Shown here piece by piece: positions 10,619 to 18,337 of a stretch of DNA of 64,000 nucleotides. Within the stretch, counting starts at the first letter, position 1, and every line of letters starts with the position of its first letter. The notes below the pieces were generated by a model. That model was not told the origin of the DNA, did not search any database, and saw only the letters and a program-made list of their open reading frames with translations. The stretch is from Rhodospirillum sp. Its GTDB lineage: Bacteria; Pseudomonadota; Alphaproteobacteria; Dongiales; Dongiaceae. Made by a program: the position numbers and the translations under genes. Where the stretch lies: contig PNKY01000010.1 in NCBI GenBank assembly GCA_013822765.1, positions 62,001-126,000 of the forward strand, in the 5' to 3' direction.

Positions 10619-10981
10619 ATGTACGATCATCTCGGTCTGCATGTGAAGGATCTGAAGGCCAGCATCCGCTTCTACGAAGCGACGCTGGGGGCGCTGGGCC
10701 ACGTGCTGTGCTCGCAGGACGCGACCGGCGCGGGCCTGGGGCCGAAGGGCGAACCCGGCCTTTGGCTCTATGCCGATGGCGGAACCAGGAAACCGGGCGT
10801 GCATGTCGCATTCCGCGCCAAGAACCGGGCGGCGGTCGACAAGTTCTATGAGGCGGGCGTGAAGTCCGGCGGCAAGGACAACGGCAAGCCGGGCCTTCGC
10901 GCCGACTACAGCCCGACCTACTATGCCGCGTTCTTGACCGACCCGGACGGCAATAACGTCGAGGCGGTGTGCCTGGCATGA
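10619..10981 (+). CDS. VOC (glyoxalase/bleomycin resistance) family protein
   Basis: 120 residues with the paired beta-alpha-beta-beta-beta fold pattern: MYDHLGLHVKDLKASIRFYEATLGALG at the start and AAFLTDPDGNNVEAVC at the end. H6 and the terminal Glu of the NNVEAV motif are at metal-binding positions of the family. A strong GAGGAGG ribosome binding site precedes the ATG. Its stop overlaps the next start as ATGA, so the two are translationally coupled. The substrate is unknown; members include lyases, dioxygenases and resistance proteins. Confidence 0.85.
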   Translation: MYDHLGLHVKDLKASIRFYEATLGALGHVLCSQDATGAGLGPKGEPGLWLYADGGTRKPGVHVAFRAKNRAAVDKFYEAGVKSGGKDNGKPGLRADYSPTYYAAFLTDPDGNNVEAVCLA

Positions 10982-11451
10982 GCGTCGCGCCCACCAGTGT
11001 GGCGGCGCTGGAGTATCTGATGACGCTGCACGCACCGATTGCCGGCGCCCAGCGCATCGATGACACGCTGACCATCTTCCACTCCGACACCGGCACGGTC
11101 GAAGGCCCGCGCATCAAGGGCCGCATCTTGGCGCCGACCGCCGACTGGCTGCGCGCCATGCCGGGCGGCTCGCTCAGGGTCGATGCGCGGATGTCGATCG
11201 CGACCGACGACGGCGCGCAGATCTATCTGCAGTACGGCGGCGTGATCGCGATCGCGCCCGCCGACTTCGCGCGCATGGCGGCGGGCGGCACCTTGCGTGC
11301 GGCGGAGATGTATTTCGTCACCGCGCCCACCTTCCAGACCGCCGACCCGCGCTACGCCTGGCTCAGCCAGGTGCAGGCCATCGGCAAGGCGGTGGCGCTC
11401 AAGGGCGGCGAGGGCGGCTACGTTCGCTACGAAGTGTTTGCAGTGAGGTAG
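10978..11451 (+). CDS. DUF3237 family protein
   Basis: 157 residues matching the DUF3237 pattern: EYLMTLHAPIAG near the start, then IKGRILAPTADWLRAMPGGSLRVDARMSIATDDGAQIYLQYGG, and a C-terminal ...RYEVFAV strand. The fold is a beta barrel with no established enzymology. It overlaps the VOC gene by four bases (ATGA), so both likely act in one pathway under the AraC regulator upstream. A clear intrinsic terminator follows 28 bases after the stop. Confidence 0.85.
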   Translation: MSVAPTSVAALEYLMTLHAPIAGAQRIDDTLTIFHSDTGTVEGPRIKGRILAPTADWLRAMPGGSLRVDARMSIATDDGAQIYLQYGGVIAIAPADFARMAAGGTLRAAEMYFVTAPTFQTADPRYAWLSQVQAIGKAVALKGGEGGYVRYEVFAVR

Positions 11452-11479
11452 CTGAAGTCTGCGCAACTTCCCTGAAACT

Positions 11480-11517
11480 CACCGGACCGCGGGCTGTTGC
11501 GGTCCGGTGCCTTTTTA
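11480..11517 (+). terminator. Rho-independent terminator
   Basis: A perfect 11-base stem (11480-11490 with 11499-11509) and an 8-base loop are followed by CCTTTTT. It ends the AraC-VOC-DUF3237 unit. Confidence 0.92.
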
Positions 11518-11590
11518 ACCGTCATCCGGGATAGTATGGAGCGGTCGTCTACGGATGGCGAAACCGCGCAACCTTCCCTAGAGTGCTGTC

Positions 11591-11974
11591 ATGATCCGGA
11601 TTCGGCGGCATCGGTGGTGTTCACTGCGGCAATGGCTTGGCCTTTGCCTGGTCCTGCTGCTGGCGGTGGCGCCGCCCTTCAATCTCGCGGGCTTTGATCT
11701 CAGCCTGCCGGCGCATGGCGATGCCAGTATCCATGCCGGCCACGGTCACCAGGGGCACGATCACTCCAATCTCGCCCACCACAATTCCAGCAACGCCTGC
11801 CTGCAATGCCTGGTCATGGGCGGCATGTCGCTGGCCGGCGCGGCTTCTCTGCCCGAGCCGGCGCCGCACACCCATGCCATCGCGGCGAGCTGGGTGCTGG
11901 CGGACTTCGCATGGGATTCGCGCGAGGCCGGAACGCTGGGCTGCCGCGGTCCGCCTGTGCGCCTGATCGCATAG
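11591..11974 (+). CDS. DUF2946-like His-rich membrane-anchored protein (copper-linked)
   Basis: 127 residues. A basic start and a hydrophobic helix (LGLCLVLLLAVAPPF) form a signal anchor. A histidine-rich stretch follows (HAGHGHQGHDHSNLAHH), and then ACLQCLVMGG, a CxxC in the setting typical of DUF2946 proteins. A second, weaker hydrophobic region follows. The His cluster and CxxC suggest metal binding, and the next two genes (YcnI-like and CopC-CopD) make copper the likely metal; this is inference. Located just after a terminator, so it should have its own promoter in the 139-base gap. Confidence 0.7.
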   Translation: MIRIRRHRWCSLRQWLGLCLVLLLAVAPPFNLAGFDLSLPAHGDASIHAGHGHQGHDHSNLAHHNSSNACLQCLVMGGMSLAGAASLPEPAPHTHAIAASWVLADFAWDSREAGTLGCRGPPVRLIA

Positions 11975-12015
11975 CTTCATCCTTTCCATTCCATTTCGCA
12001 CCAAGGAGCGCCGCC

Positions 12016-12543
12016 ATGCGCGGATTGCGATTGCTTGCTGTTTCCTGCGTGATGCTAGCCGGCCTTGCCGGCAGCGCCGCAGCCCACGTTACCCTCGAAC
12101 AAGGAGAAGCCGCGGCCGATTCGACCTACAAGGCCGTGCTGCGGATCGGCCACGGCTGCGAAGGCGCCGCCACCACGGCCATCCGCGTGCAGATCCCCGA
12201 AGGCTTGATCGTTGCCAAGCCGATGCCCAAGCCCGGCTGGCAGGTCGAGCTGAAAGAGGGCGACTACGCCAAGAGCTATGACTATTTCGACACGCCGGTC
12301 ACCAAGGGCGTGAAGGAGATCGCGTGGACCGGCGGCAACCTGCCGGACAATTTCTACGACGAGTTCGTGTTCCGGGCGCGGGTGACCGGCTTCCAGCCGG
12401 GCACCAAGATCTACCTGCCGGTGGTGCAGGAATGCGGCACCGCCGTCGACCGCTGGATCGAGATCCCGGAAGCCGGCAAGTCGGAGGATGACTACGAGTA
12501 TCCGGCGCCCGGCTTCACGGTGATAGAACCGAAAGCGCGCTGA
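12016..12543 (+). CDS. YcnI-like copper-binding domain protein (DUF1775)
   Basis: 175 residues. A Sec signal peptide ends at GSAAA, so the mature protein starts with HVTLEQGEAAADSTYKAVLRIGHGCEG. The exposed N-terminal histidine and the family tryptophan (PGWQVELKEG) are the copper-ligand pattern described for YcnI proteins. AAGGAG precedes the ATG. The family delivers or buffers periplasmic copper. It is followed directly by CopC-CopD, a common neighbour. No C-terminal membrane helix is seen, unlike Gram-positive YcnI. Confidence 0.88.
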   Translation: MRGLRLLAVSCVMLAGLAGSAAAHVTLEQGEAAADSTYKAVLRIGHGCEGAATTAIRVQIPEGLIVAKPMPKPGWQVELKEGDYAKSYDYFDTPVTKGVKEIAWTGGNLPDNFYDEFVFRARVTGFQPGTKIYLPVVQECGTAVDRWIEIPEAGKSEDDYEYPAPGFTVIEPKAR

Positions 12544-12554
12544 TCGGGCCGGCC

Positions 12555-14129
12555 TTGCTGACCGGCGCGCCCGCGCGGCTTGGGACCAGCGTCAAGATTC
12601 TGGCGCTGGTCCTCGTCGTGCTGCTGGCAAGCCCGGCGGCGGCACTGGCGCATGCCGCGCTGCAGAGCGCGAGCCCGGCGGCGGATTCGACCAACGCGGC
12701 CGCGCCGGAGCGGATCGCGCTCCTGTTCAATGAGCCGGTGCAGTTGCTGAACCTGCGCCTGATCGATGCGGCTGGGCAGGACCGTTCGCCGGCCAGCGCG
12801 CCGGAGGTCCGTGACGAGCAGGTGCTCTGGCCGCTGCCGGATCGCCTGCCGGACGGGCGCTACCTGGTGAGCTGGCGGGTCGCGTCGCTCGACGGGCACA
12901 TCATCGGCGGCACCTTCACCTTTGCGATCGGCGCAGCAAGCACGCGCGGGATGCCGGCGATCAAAGTTGCCGACGAGACTCATTGGCCGGCGCTGGCGCT
13001 GCACGCCGCGGCGCGGCTGTTCCTGCTGTTCGCGATCGGCACGGCCTTGTTCCGGCTGCTGCTGGCGCCGCTGGCGCTTGCGCCGATGCTGCGCCGCGCG
13101 ACGCGCTGGCTGGCGGGCGGTGGTCTCGCGGCATTGATCCTGTTCGTCGTCGCCGAGGGCGCGCTGCGCGCCGGGCTGCCGATCGGCGATACATTCTCGA
13201 TGGAATCAGTGCGCGCGGCACTTGGCGCTTCGAACACCGTGCTGCGCGGGGCGGCGGCGATCGGGTTGCTCTTGCTGGCGATCGGCAGCGGCCGCATCGT
13301 GCAATGGCTGGGCGTCGCCTGCGCGCTCGCCGGCATGGCCGATTCGGGGCACGTGCTGGCGGTGCTGCCGATGGGCGTGGGGCACGGATTGATGATCCTG
13401 CACGGACTGGCGGCGGCGTTGTGGATCGGCGCGATCGTGCCGCTGCGCACCGCGCTGGCGCGCGACGCCGGCCCGGAGACGCTCGCGCTGTTCCGGCGTT
13501 TCCAGAGCCTTGGCGCGTTGGCGGTGGCGGTGATGCTGGCGAGCGGCATCGTGCTGGCCTGGTTGCTGCTGCCGCGCCTCGCCGATCTGTGGCAGAGCGA
13601 TTATGGCCTGCGCCTGTGCGCCAAGCTGGCGGCGGTGGCGGTGATGCTGGCGATCGCAGGCACCAACCGCTTGTGGCTGACGCGGCGCGCGCTTGCGGGA
13701 TCGGCGCAGTTGCGCGGGTTGCTGCGCGCCGTTCTCGGTCTCGATCTGATCGCGGCGATCCTGGCGATGGTACTCGCGGTCGGGCTGTCGATTGGTCCGC
13801 CGCCGGCGCCGAGCGTCGAGCATGCCATCGCGGACGATTCCTACTCGGCCACGTTGTCGCTGGAACCGGGCCGGATCGGCGACAATCGTCTCGTGATCGC
13901 GCTGCGTTCGAAGGCCGGCGCGCCAATCGATCCGAAGGAAGTCGAGCTGCGCCTGTCGGCGCCCGGCATCGAGACCATCGCCCGCAAGGCGGCGCAGATC
14001 GCGGATGGGCGCTACGAGGTGCGCGACCTGCCGCTGTGGGTGGCGGGGCCGTGGCAGATCGAGATCGGGCTGCTGATCGACGACTTCACCAAGAAGCAGC
14101 TGCGAACCGAGTTGACGCTCACGCGCTAG
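12555..14129 (+). CDS. Copper resistance CopC-CopD fusion protein
   Basis: 524 residues. After a signal peptide (LASPAAALA) comes a CopC domain from about residue 33 to 128 starting HAALQSASPAADS, with N-terminal His for Cu(II). Eight or so membrane helices (residues 140-420) form the CopD part. A C-terminal periplasmic region of about 100 residues resembles the FixH/YtkA-like beta domains (RIGDNRLVIALRSKAGAPIDPKEV). The start is a TTG, since no ATG or GTG precedes the signal peptide and TGA closes the frame upstream. It probably imports or handles periplasmic copper with the YcnI-like protein before it, 11 bases away. Confidence 0.87.
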   Translation: MLTGAPARLGTSVKILALVLVVLLASPAAALAHAALQSASPAADSTNAAAPERIALLFNEPVQLLNLRLIDAAGQDRSPASAPEVRDEQVLWPLPDRLPDGRYLVSWRVASLDGHIIGGTFTFAIGAASTRGMPAIKVADETHWPALALHAAARLFLLFAIGTALFRLLLAPLALAPMLRRATRWLAGGGLAALILFVVAEGALRAGLPIGDTFSMESVRAALGASNTVLRGAAAIGLLLLAIGSGRIVQWLGVACALAGMADSGHVLAVLPMGVGHGLMILHGLAAALWIGAIVPLRTALARDAGPETLALFRRFQSLGALAVAVMLASGIVLAWLLLPRLADLWQSDYGLRLCAKLAAVAVMLAIAGTNRLWLTRRALAGSAQLRGLLRAVLGLDLIAAILAMVLAVGLSIGPPPAPSVEHAIADDSYSATLSLEPGRIGDNRLVIALRSKAGAPIDPKEVELRLSAPGIETIARKAAQIADGRYEVRDLPLWVAGPWQIEIGLLIDDFTKKQLRTELTLTR

Positions 14130-14189
14130 CTTGACCTCAACCGCATCCGTCGGCCACTTTCCACCCGTCCTTCTCAGGAGTGCCGGGCC

Positions 14190-14642
14190 ATGACGGAGCG
14201 TCTGTATCTCGAGGATCTGCAGGTCGGCCAGCGCTTCGCCTGCGGCCGCCATGCGCTCGACGCCGAACAGATCAAGGCGTTCGCGCGCGAGTTCGATCCG
14301 CAGCCGTTCCACCTGGACGAAGACGCGGCGCGCGGGACGTTCTTCGGCGGGCTGGCGGCGAGCGGCTGGCACATCGTCTGCCTCACCATGCGCATGATCG
14401 CTGAGAAGGTCCCGTTCGCCGGCGGCCTGATCGGCGGGGCGGCGGAGATCACCTGGCCACAGCCGACGCGGCCGACCGATGTGCTCGAGGTCGTCAGCAT
14501 CGTGATGGAAGTGACGCCGTCGCGCTCCAAGCCGGAACGCGGCATGGCCCTGCTGCGCACCGAAACCCGCAACCAGAAGGGCGAGCTGCTGCAGATCTTC
14601 ACCGCCAAATGCGTGGTTCCGCGCCGCCCCAAGGCATCTTAG
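14190..14642 (+). CDS. MaoC-like hot-dog fold dehydratase
   Basis: 150 residues with the MaoC/R-hydratase pattern: LEDLQVGQRFACGRHALDAEQIKAFAREFDPQPFHLDEDAAR, followed by FFGGLAASGWHIVCLTMRM. The D-P-x-x-x-H motif (D, H of FDPQPFH) provides the catalytic pair for hydration of enoyl-CoA-type substrates. Ribosome binding site CAGGAG lies 9 bases upstream. Single gene between the copper set and the FMN riboswitch; the true substrate is unknown. Confidence 0.9.
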   Translation: MTERLYLEDLQVGQRFACGRHALDAEQIKAFAREFDPQPFHLDEDAARGTFFGGLAASGWHIVCLTMRMIAEKVPFAGGLIGGAAEITWPQPTRPTDVLEVVSIVMEVTPSRSKPERGMALLRTETRNQKGELLQIFTAKCVVPRRPKAS

Positions 14643-14690
14643 AGGCTGTCTTGACGGGAAACAGCCGCTTCTGCCACCTTCCGGCCGTTA

Positions 14691-14848
14691 CGTCTTCAGG
14701 GCGGGGTGGAAATCCCCACCGGCGGTAGGGTGCAAGGACCGAAGGTCCAAGCGCCAAGCCCGCGAGCGCCGCGGAACGCTTGTTCCATGGGTCAGCAGAC
14801 CAGGTCGAATGCCTGGGCCGACGGTCACAGTCCGGATGAAAGAAGACG
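14691..14848 (+). promoter_or_regulatory. FMN riboswitch (RFN element)
   Basis: The conserved RFN core is readable: CTTCAGGGCGGGGTGGAAAT, CCCCACCGGCGGTA, AGCCCGCGAGCG, GCCGACGGTCACAGTCCGGATGAAAG. Helix P1 is formed by cgtcttc (14691-14697) and gaagacg (14842-14848). It lies about 100 bases before ribB and so lowers its expression when FMN is abundant. No T-rich terminator follows; control may be at translation, which is inference. Confidence 0.95.
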
Positions 14849-14950
14849 ACCGCCTGCACGATGCCACGCTCCACGCGTGGCGATCATGTCGCGCGATCTT
14901 GCCCTGGAACGTTTTTCGCAACCCAACTCCAACGCGAGGAGCGTTTCGCC

Positions 14951-15586
14951 ATGTCCAATGATCACCAGATTGCCAAGCGCATTGCCGCGGCGTGCGACGC
15001 CATGCGCGCCGGATTGCCGGTTGTCCTGCTCGACGACGATGACCGCGAGAACGAGGCCGACCTGATCGCGGCGGCGGAGACCCTGTCGCACGACGTGATG
15101 GCGCGGCTGATCCGCGATTGCAGCGGCATCGTGTGCCTGTGCCTCGACGACCGCCTGATCCGCCAGCTCGACCTGCCGCCGATGGCGGCGAAGAACGAGA
15201 CGCGCTACGGCACCGCCTTCACGGTCTCGATCGAGGCCAGGGCCGGCGTCACCACCGGCGTCTCGGCGGCGGATCGCCTGACCACCGTGCGCGCCGCCAT
15301 CGCCGACGGCGCGAGACCGGAGCACCTGGCGCGTCCGGGCCACGTCTTCCCGCTGCGCGCCCAGCCGGGCGGCGTGCTCTCCCGCCGCGGCCACACCGAG
15401 GGCGCGGTCGACTTGGCGCGGCTGGCGGGCCTCAAGCCGGCCGCGGTGCTGTGCGAGCTGATGGACCGGCACGGCGAAATGCTGCGCGGCAAGCGCGCCA
15501 AGGCCTATGCCAGGCGCAATGGCTTCCCGGTGCTGACCATCGCCGAGATCGTGGCGCATTTGGGTGCGCTGGATATCGCGGCGTAG
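14951..15586 (+). CDS. ribB: 3,4-dihydroxy-2-butanone-4-phosphate synthase
   Basis: Makes the four-carbon riboflavin precursor from ribulose 5-phosphate. 211 residues, the size of a stand-alone RibB with no GTP cyclohydrolase II domain. Motifs seen: DDDDRENEADL (28-38) with the Mg-binding acidic residues, the GHVFPL motif (131-136) and GHTEGAVDLARLAG from 148. GAGGAG precedes the ATG. In-frame codons upstream are rejected because they fall in the riboswitch leader. Other riboflavin genes are not in the window. Confidence 0.96.
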   Translation: MSNDHQIAKRIAAACDAMRAGLPVVLLDDDDRENEADLIAAAETLSHDVMARLIRDCSGIVCLCLDDRLIRQLDLPPMAAKNETRYGTAFTVSIEARAGVTTGVSAADRLTTVRAAIADGARPEHLARPGHVFPLRAQPGGVLSRRGHTEGAVDLARLAGLKPAAVLCELMDRHGEMLRGKRAKAYARRNGFPVLTIAEIVAHLGALDIAA

Positions 15587-15597
15587 CTCCACCAAGC

Positions 15598-15712
15598 CCC
15601 TCCCCCAACATGGGGGAGGTCGGGGAGGGGGAAGCCGCGTTTCGGTAGGCCGAAGTCATCGCTCGCTTCCCCCACCCCAACCCGCCCCATATTGGGGGCG
15701 GGTGCGGCTTCT
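15598..15712. repeat. Palindromic repeat element (cctccccc type)
   Basis: Contains cctccccc-aacat-gggggagg, then gggggaagc, and about 40 bases later gcttccccc, so the outer parts are also inverted. A further gcccccaat/attgggggc pair follows. It shares its core with the palindrome at 522-542. Fills the gap between ribB and the oxygenase gene. Confidence 0.6.
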
Positions 15713-15747
15713 GCTATGGTCATCTTCTCGGAAGACAGAGGCGCGGC

Positions 15748-16404
15748 ATGGCGATGAAAGATGGCGGGGTGCAGGTGGGTGGGCTCGGCGCGCAGCCGGG
15801 GCCGCAAAGTGGCGCGCAGGTGCAGCAGCCGCATTTCATCCGCATGTACCGCGACACCTTCAGTGCAGCGCAATGCGAAGAGGTGATCCGCCGCTTCGAG
15901 GCGGACGAGCGCAAGCACACCTCCACCACCGCAACCCGCGACAAACCGCGCCTGCGCTCCGGCACCATGCTGCAGATCGGCGACCTGCCGGAATGGCAGG
16001 ACATCGCGCAAGCCTGGTCGCAGGCGCTGGAGAAGAACCTGCAGGCCTATGCCGAGGCGTTCCCGACCTTGAAGCAGCTAGTCTCCACCCCCGCCACCAA
16101 GCGCACGCCGCCGCTGCTGGAAAAGATCGAGCCGGGTCAGGGCTTCGGCCTGCATATCGACGCCTCAGTCGCCGGCACCCACGACCGCATGGTGGCGGTG
16201 CTGATGTATCTCAAGGACGTGGAGGAAGGCGGCTTCACCGAATTCCCGTTCCAGTCGATCCGGGTCAAGCCGCGCGCCGGCCTGATGTTGCTGTTCCCGC
16301 CGTACTGGACCCACCCGCACCAAGGCATCAGCCCGGTCAGCGGCCTCAAATACAATCTCACCAGCTACGTGGTGGTGGACAACAACTTCCGCCCGCCGCG
16401 CTGA
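15748..16404 (+). CDS. 2-oxoglutarate/Fe(II)-dependent oxygenase (prolyl 4-hydroxylase-like)
   Basis: 218 residues. The jelly-roll oxygenase signature is complete: H136-x-D138 (GLHIDAS), the distal histidine H191 (HPHQGISPVSG) and K201, which would bind 2-oxoglutarate, followed by NLTSYVV. The spacing and the Lys favour the P4Hc (prolyl 4-hydroxylase alpha) group. The N-terminal half is helical. No signal peptide. The substrate is not known. The next gene starts seven bases after its stop, so the two are probably co-transcribed. Confidence 0.88.
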   Translation: MAMKDGGVQVGGLGAQPGPQSGAQVQQPHFIRMYRDTFSAAQCEEVIRRFEADERKHTSTTATRDKPRLRSGTMLQIGDLPEWQDIAQAWSQALEKNLQAYAEAFPTLKQLVSTPATKRTPPLLEKIEPGQGFGLHIDASVAGTHDRMVAVLMYLKDVEEGGFTEFPFQSIRVKPRAGLMLLFPPYWTHPHQGISPVSGLKYNLTSYVVVDNNFRPPR

Positions 16405-16410
16405 CGCTGC

Positions 16411-17121
16411 ATGACCGTCGTGTTCGCCTACCTGGATGAACCGCCGTTCTGCGCGCCCGGCGCCGATGGGCCGGTGGGCTGCGATGTCGAGGTCGCGTTC
16501 GCCGTGCTGCGCGCGATCGGGATCGAGCGCACCGAGACCAGGCTGGTCACCTTCGCGGGCCTGCTGCCGGGCGTGGCGAGCGGCGCGTGGCATATCAACA
16601 CGCCGCTGTTCGTGACCGAGGAGCGCGCGCGGCTGGTGGAATTCAGCCGGCCGGTCTGGGCGCTGGCGGACGGGCTGATGGTGCAGGCGGGGAATCCGAA
16701 GCGGCTGACCAGCTACCGCGCGCTCGCGGCACGGGTCGATGCGCGGCTGGTGGTGATCGCCGACCAGGTACAGGAGCAGCGCGCACTCGCGGCTGGATTC
16801 GATGCCGCACGGGTGCTGCGGGTCGCGACTCAGCCGGAGGCGGCCGCTGCCGTACGCGATGGCCGCGCCGATGCCTACGCCAGCGTGGCGATGGCGCATC
16901 GCGGATTCCTGCGCGGAACGCCGGATGCGCGATTGGCGGTGGTGGATTTCGGCGCCGAAGGTGGCGCTGTGGCGGAGGGCGCCTATTCCTTCGCCAAGTC
17001 GAACGCCGACCTCAGGCGCGCGTTCGACGGCGCGTTGCAACACTTCCTCGGCTCGCCGGAGCATCGCGCAATCATGCGGCGCTATCATTTCCCCGATGCG
17101 GATGTCGATCGCGTGCTCTAA
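16411..17121 (+). CDS. Periplasmic-binding-protein family 3-like protein without signal peptide
   Basis: 236 residues resembling solute-binding proteins of amino-acid ABC transporters: an early 'EPPFC...GPVGCDVEVAFAVLRAIG' segment, 'FVTEERARLVEFSRPV' and 'GRADAYASVAMAHRGFL' match the usual domain order. It begins directly with the first beta strand (MTVVFAYLDEPPF), so there is no export signal and it is probably cytoplasmic. It may have a different role, such as ligand sensing, or its signal peptide may be lost. No transporter membrane or ATPase genes are nearby. It overlaps the convergent hemW by four bases. Confidence 0.75.
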   Translation: MTVVFAYLDEPPFCAPGADGPVGCDVEVAFAVLRAIGIERTETRLVTFAGLLPGVASGAWHINTPLFVTEERARLVEFSRPVWALADGLMVQAGNPKRLTSYRALAARVDARLVVIADQVQEQRALAAGFDAARVLRVATQPEAAAAVRDGRADAYASVAMAHRGFLRGTPDARLAVVDFGAEGGAVAEGAYSFAKSNADLRRAFDGALQHFLGSPEHRAIMRRYHFPDADVDRVL

Positions 17122-18278
17122 GCGATCAGTGCGGCCAGCACGGCGTCCAGGCGCTGTCGTCCGGAGGGAGTCGCCACGAGGCGATCGCCCGGCGGCGCGA
17201 GGAATCCGCCGTCGATCAGGCGCTTGAGTCGTGTCTGGTCGATCGCCTGTGTGAAGGGCAGCGCAGCTTCCGCCTCGATGCGCGCGAGCAGCACGCCTTC
17301 CTTGAGGCGCAATCCCATCATCACCATCTCGTTGAGGCGCTCGGTGTGCAAGACGAGGTCACGCTGGCGGGTGGCATGGCCGTCGCGCTCGACCAGGTCG
17401 AGCCAGGCTTCGGGCGCGCGATGTTGGCGGGTGGCGAACTTGTCGCCGCCGAGGGTGAGGCGGCCGTGCGCACCGGGGCCGATGCCGACATAGTCGCCAT
17501 AGCGCCAGTAGGTGAGGTTGTGGCGCGATTCCTCGCCGGCCTTCGCGAAGTTGGAGATCTCGTAGTCGGCGAGGCCGGCGGCGCCGAGGCGCTCGACCGT
17601 CGCCTCGTAGAGCTCGGCCGCGCGCTCTTCGTCCAGCACGCGGAAATCGCCGCGCGCCACCGCCTGCTCGAACTGCGTGCCGGGCTCGATGGTCAGCTGG
17701 TAGAGCGAGATGTGGCCGGCGGCGAACGCCAGCGCGCGGTCCAGCTCCTGGCGCCATTGCTCGAGCGTCTGCTTCGGACGCGCGTAGATGAGGTCGAAGG
17801 AGAAGCGGTCGAACGTGCCGGCCGCCATCTGCACTGCCGCTAGTGCCTGCGCGGCATCGTGCTGGCGGCCGAGGAACTGCAGGTCGTCCGCCACCAGGCT
17901 CTGCACGCCGAGCGATACGCGATTGACGCCGGCGGCGCGGAAGGCGCGGAACGTGTCGATCTCGGCGGAGGTCGGGTTGGCTTCCAGCGTGATCTCGAAG
18001 TCGCCGGCGACCGGCCACAGCTCGCGCACGCGTGCGATCAAGGCGGCCACGGTCTCCGGCTCCATCAGCGAGGGCGTGCCGCCGCCGAAGAAGATGCTGG
18101 TGACGGTGCGGCCCTCGGTGTCGCGCGCGTAGTGTTCGAGCTCCCCAAGCAGCGCGCTGCGCCAGCGCGCGTGGTCGATCCGCTCGCGCACATGGGAGTT
18201 GAAGTCGCAGTACGGGCACTTGGACCGGCAGAACGGCCAATGGATGTAGATGCCGAAGCCGGGGGACGAAACAGGCAC
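17118..18278 (-). CDS. hemW: Radical SAM heme chaperone HemW (CPO-III-like)
   Basis: 386 residues from a GTG start. The radical SAM signature CRSKCPYC (CxxxCxxC) lies in GFGIYIHWPFCRSKCPYCDFNSH, followed by FFGGGTPSLM; both are diagnostic of the HemN/HemW family. HemW binds heme and delivers it to respiratory enzymes rather than oxidising coproporphyrinogen. GAGAGGGG lies seven bases before the GTG; an ATG at 18341, overlapping the previous stop as ATGA, is the alternative but has poor spacing to its purine stretch. Part of an rph-rdgB-hemW unit on the minus strand. Confidence 0.92.
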   Translation of the reverse strand: MPVSSPGFGIYIHWPFCRSKCPYCDFNSHVRERIDHARWRSALLGELEHYARDTEGRTVTSIFFGGGTPSLMEPETVAALIARVRELWPVAGDFEITLEANPTSAEIDTFRAFRAAGVNRVSLGVQSLVADDLQFLGRQHDAAQALAAVQMAAGTFDRFSFDLIYARPKQTLEQWRQELDRALAFAAGHISLYQLTIEPGTQFEQAVARGDFRVLDEERAAELYEATVERLGAAGLADYEISNFAKAGEESRHNLTYWRYGDYVGIGPGAHGRLTLGGDKFATRQHRAPEAWLDLVERDGHATRQRDLVLHTERLNEMVMMGLRLKEGVLLARIEAEAALPFTQAIDQTRLKRLIDGGFLAPPGDRLVATPSGRQRLDAVLAALIA

Positions 18279-18337
18279 GCCGGCGCCCCTCTCAGTCCGA
18301 CCATTACGAATGGAGAGCGAACACATCACGGTGACGC

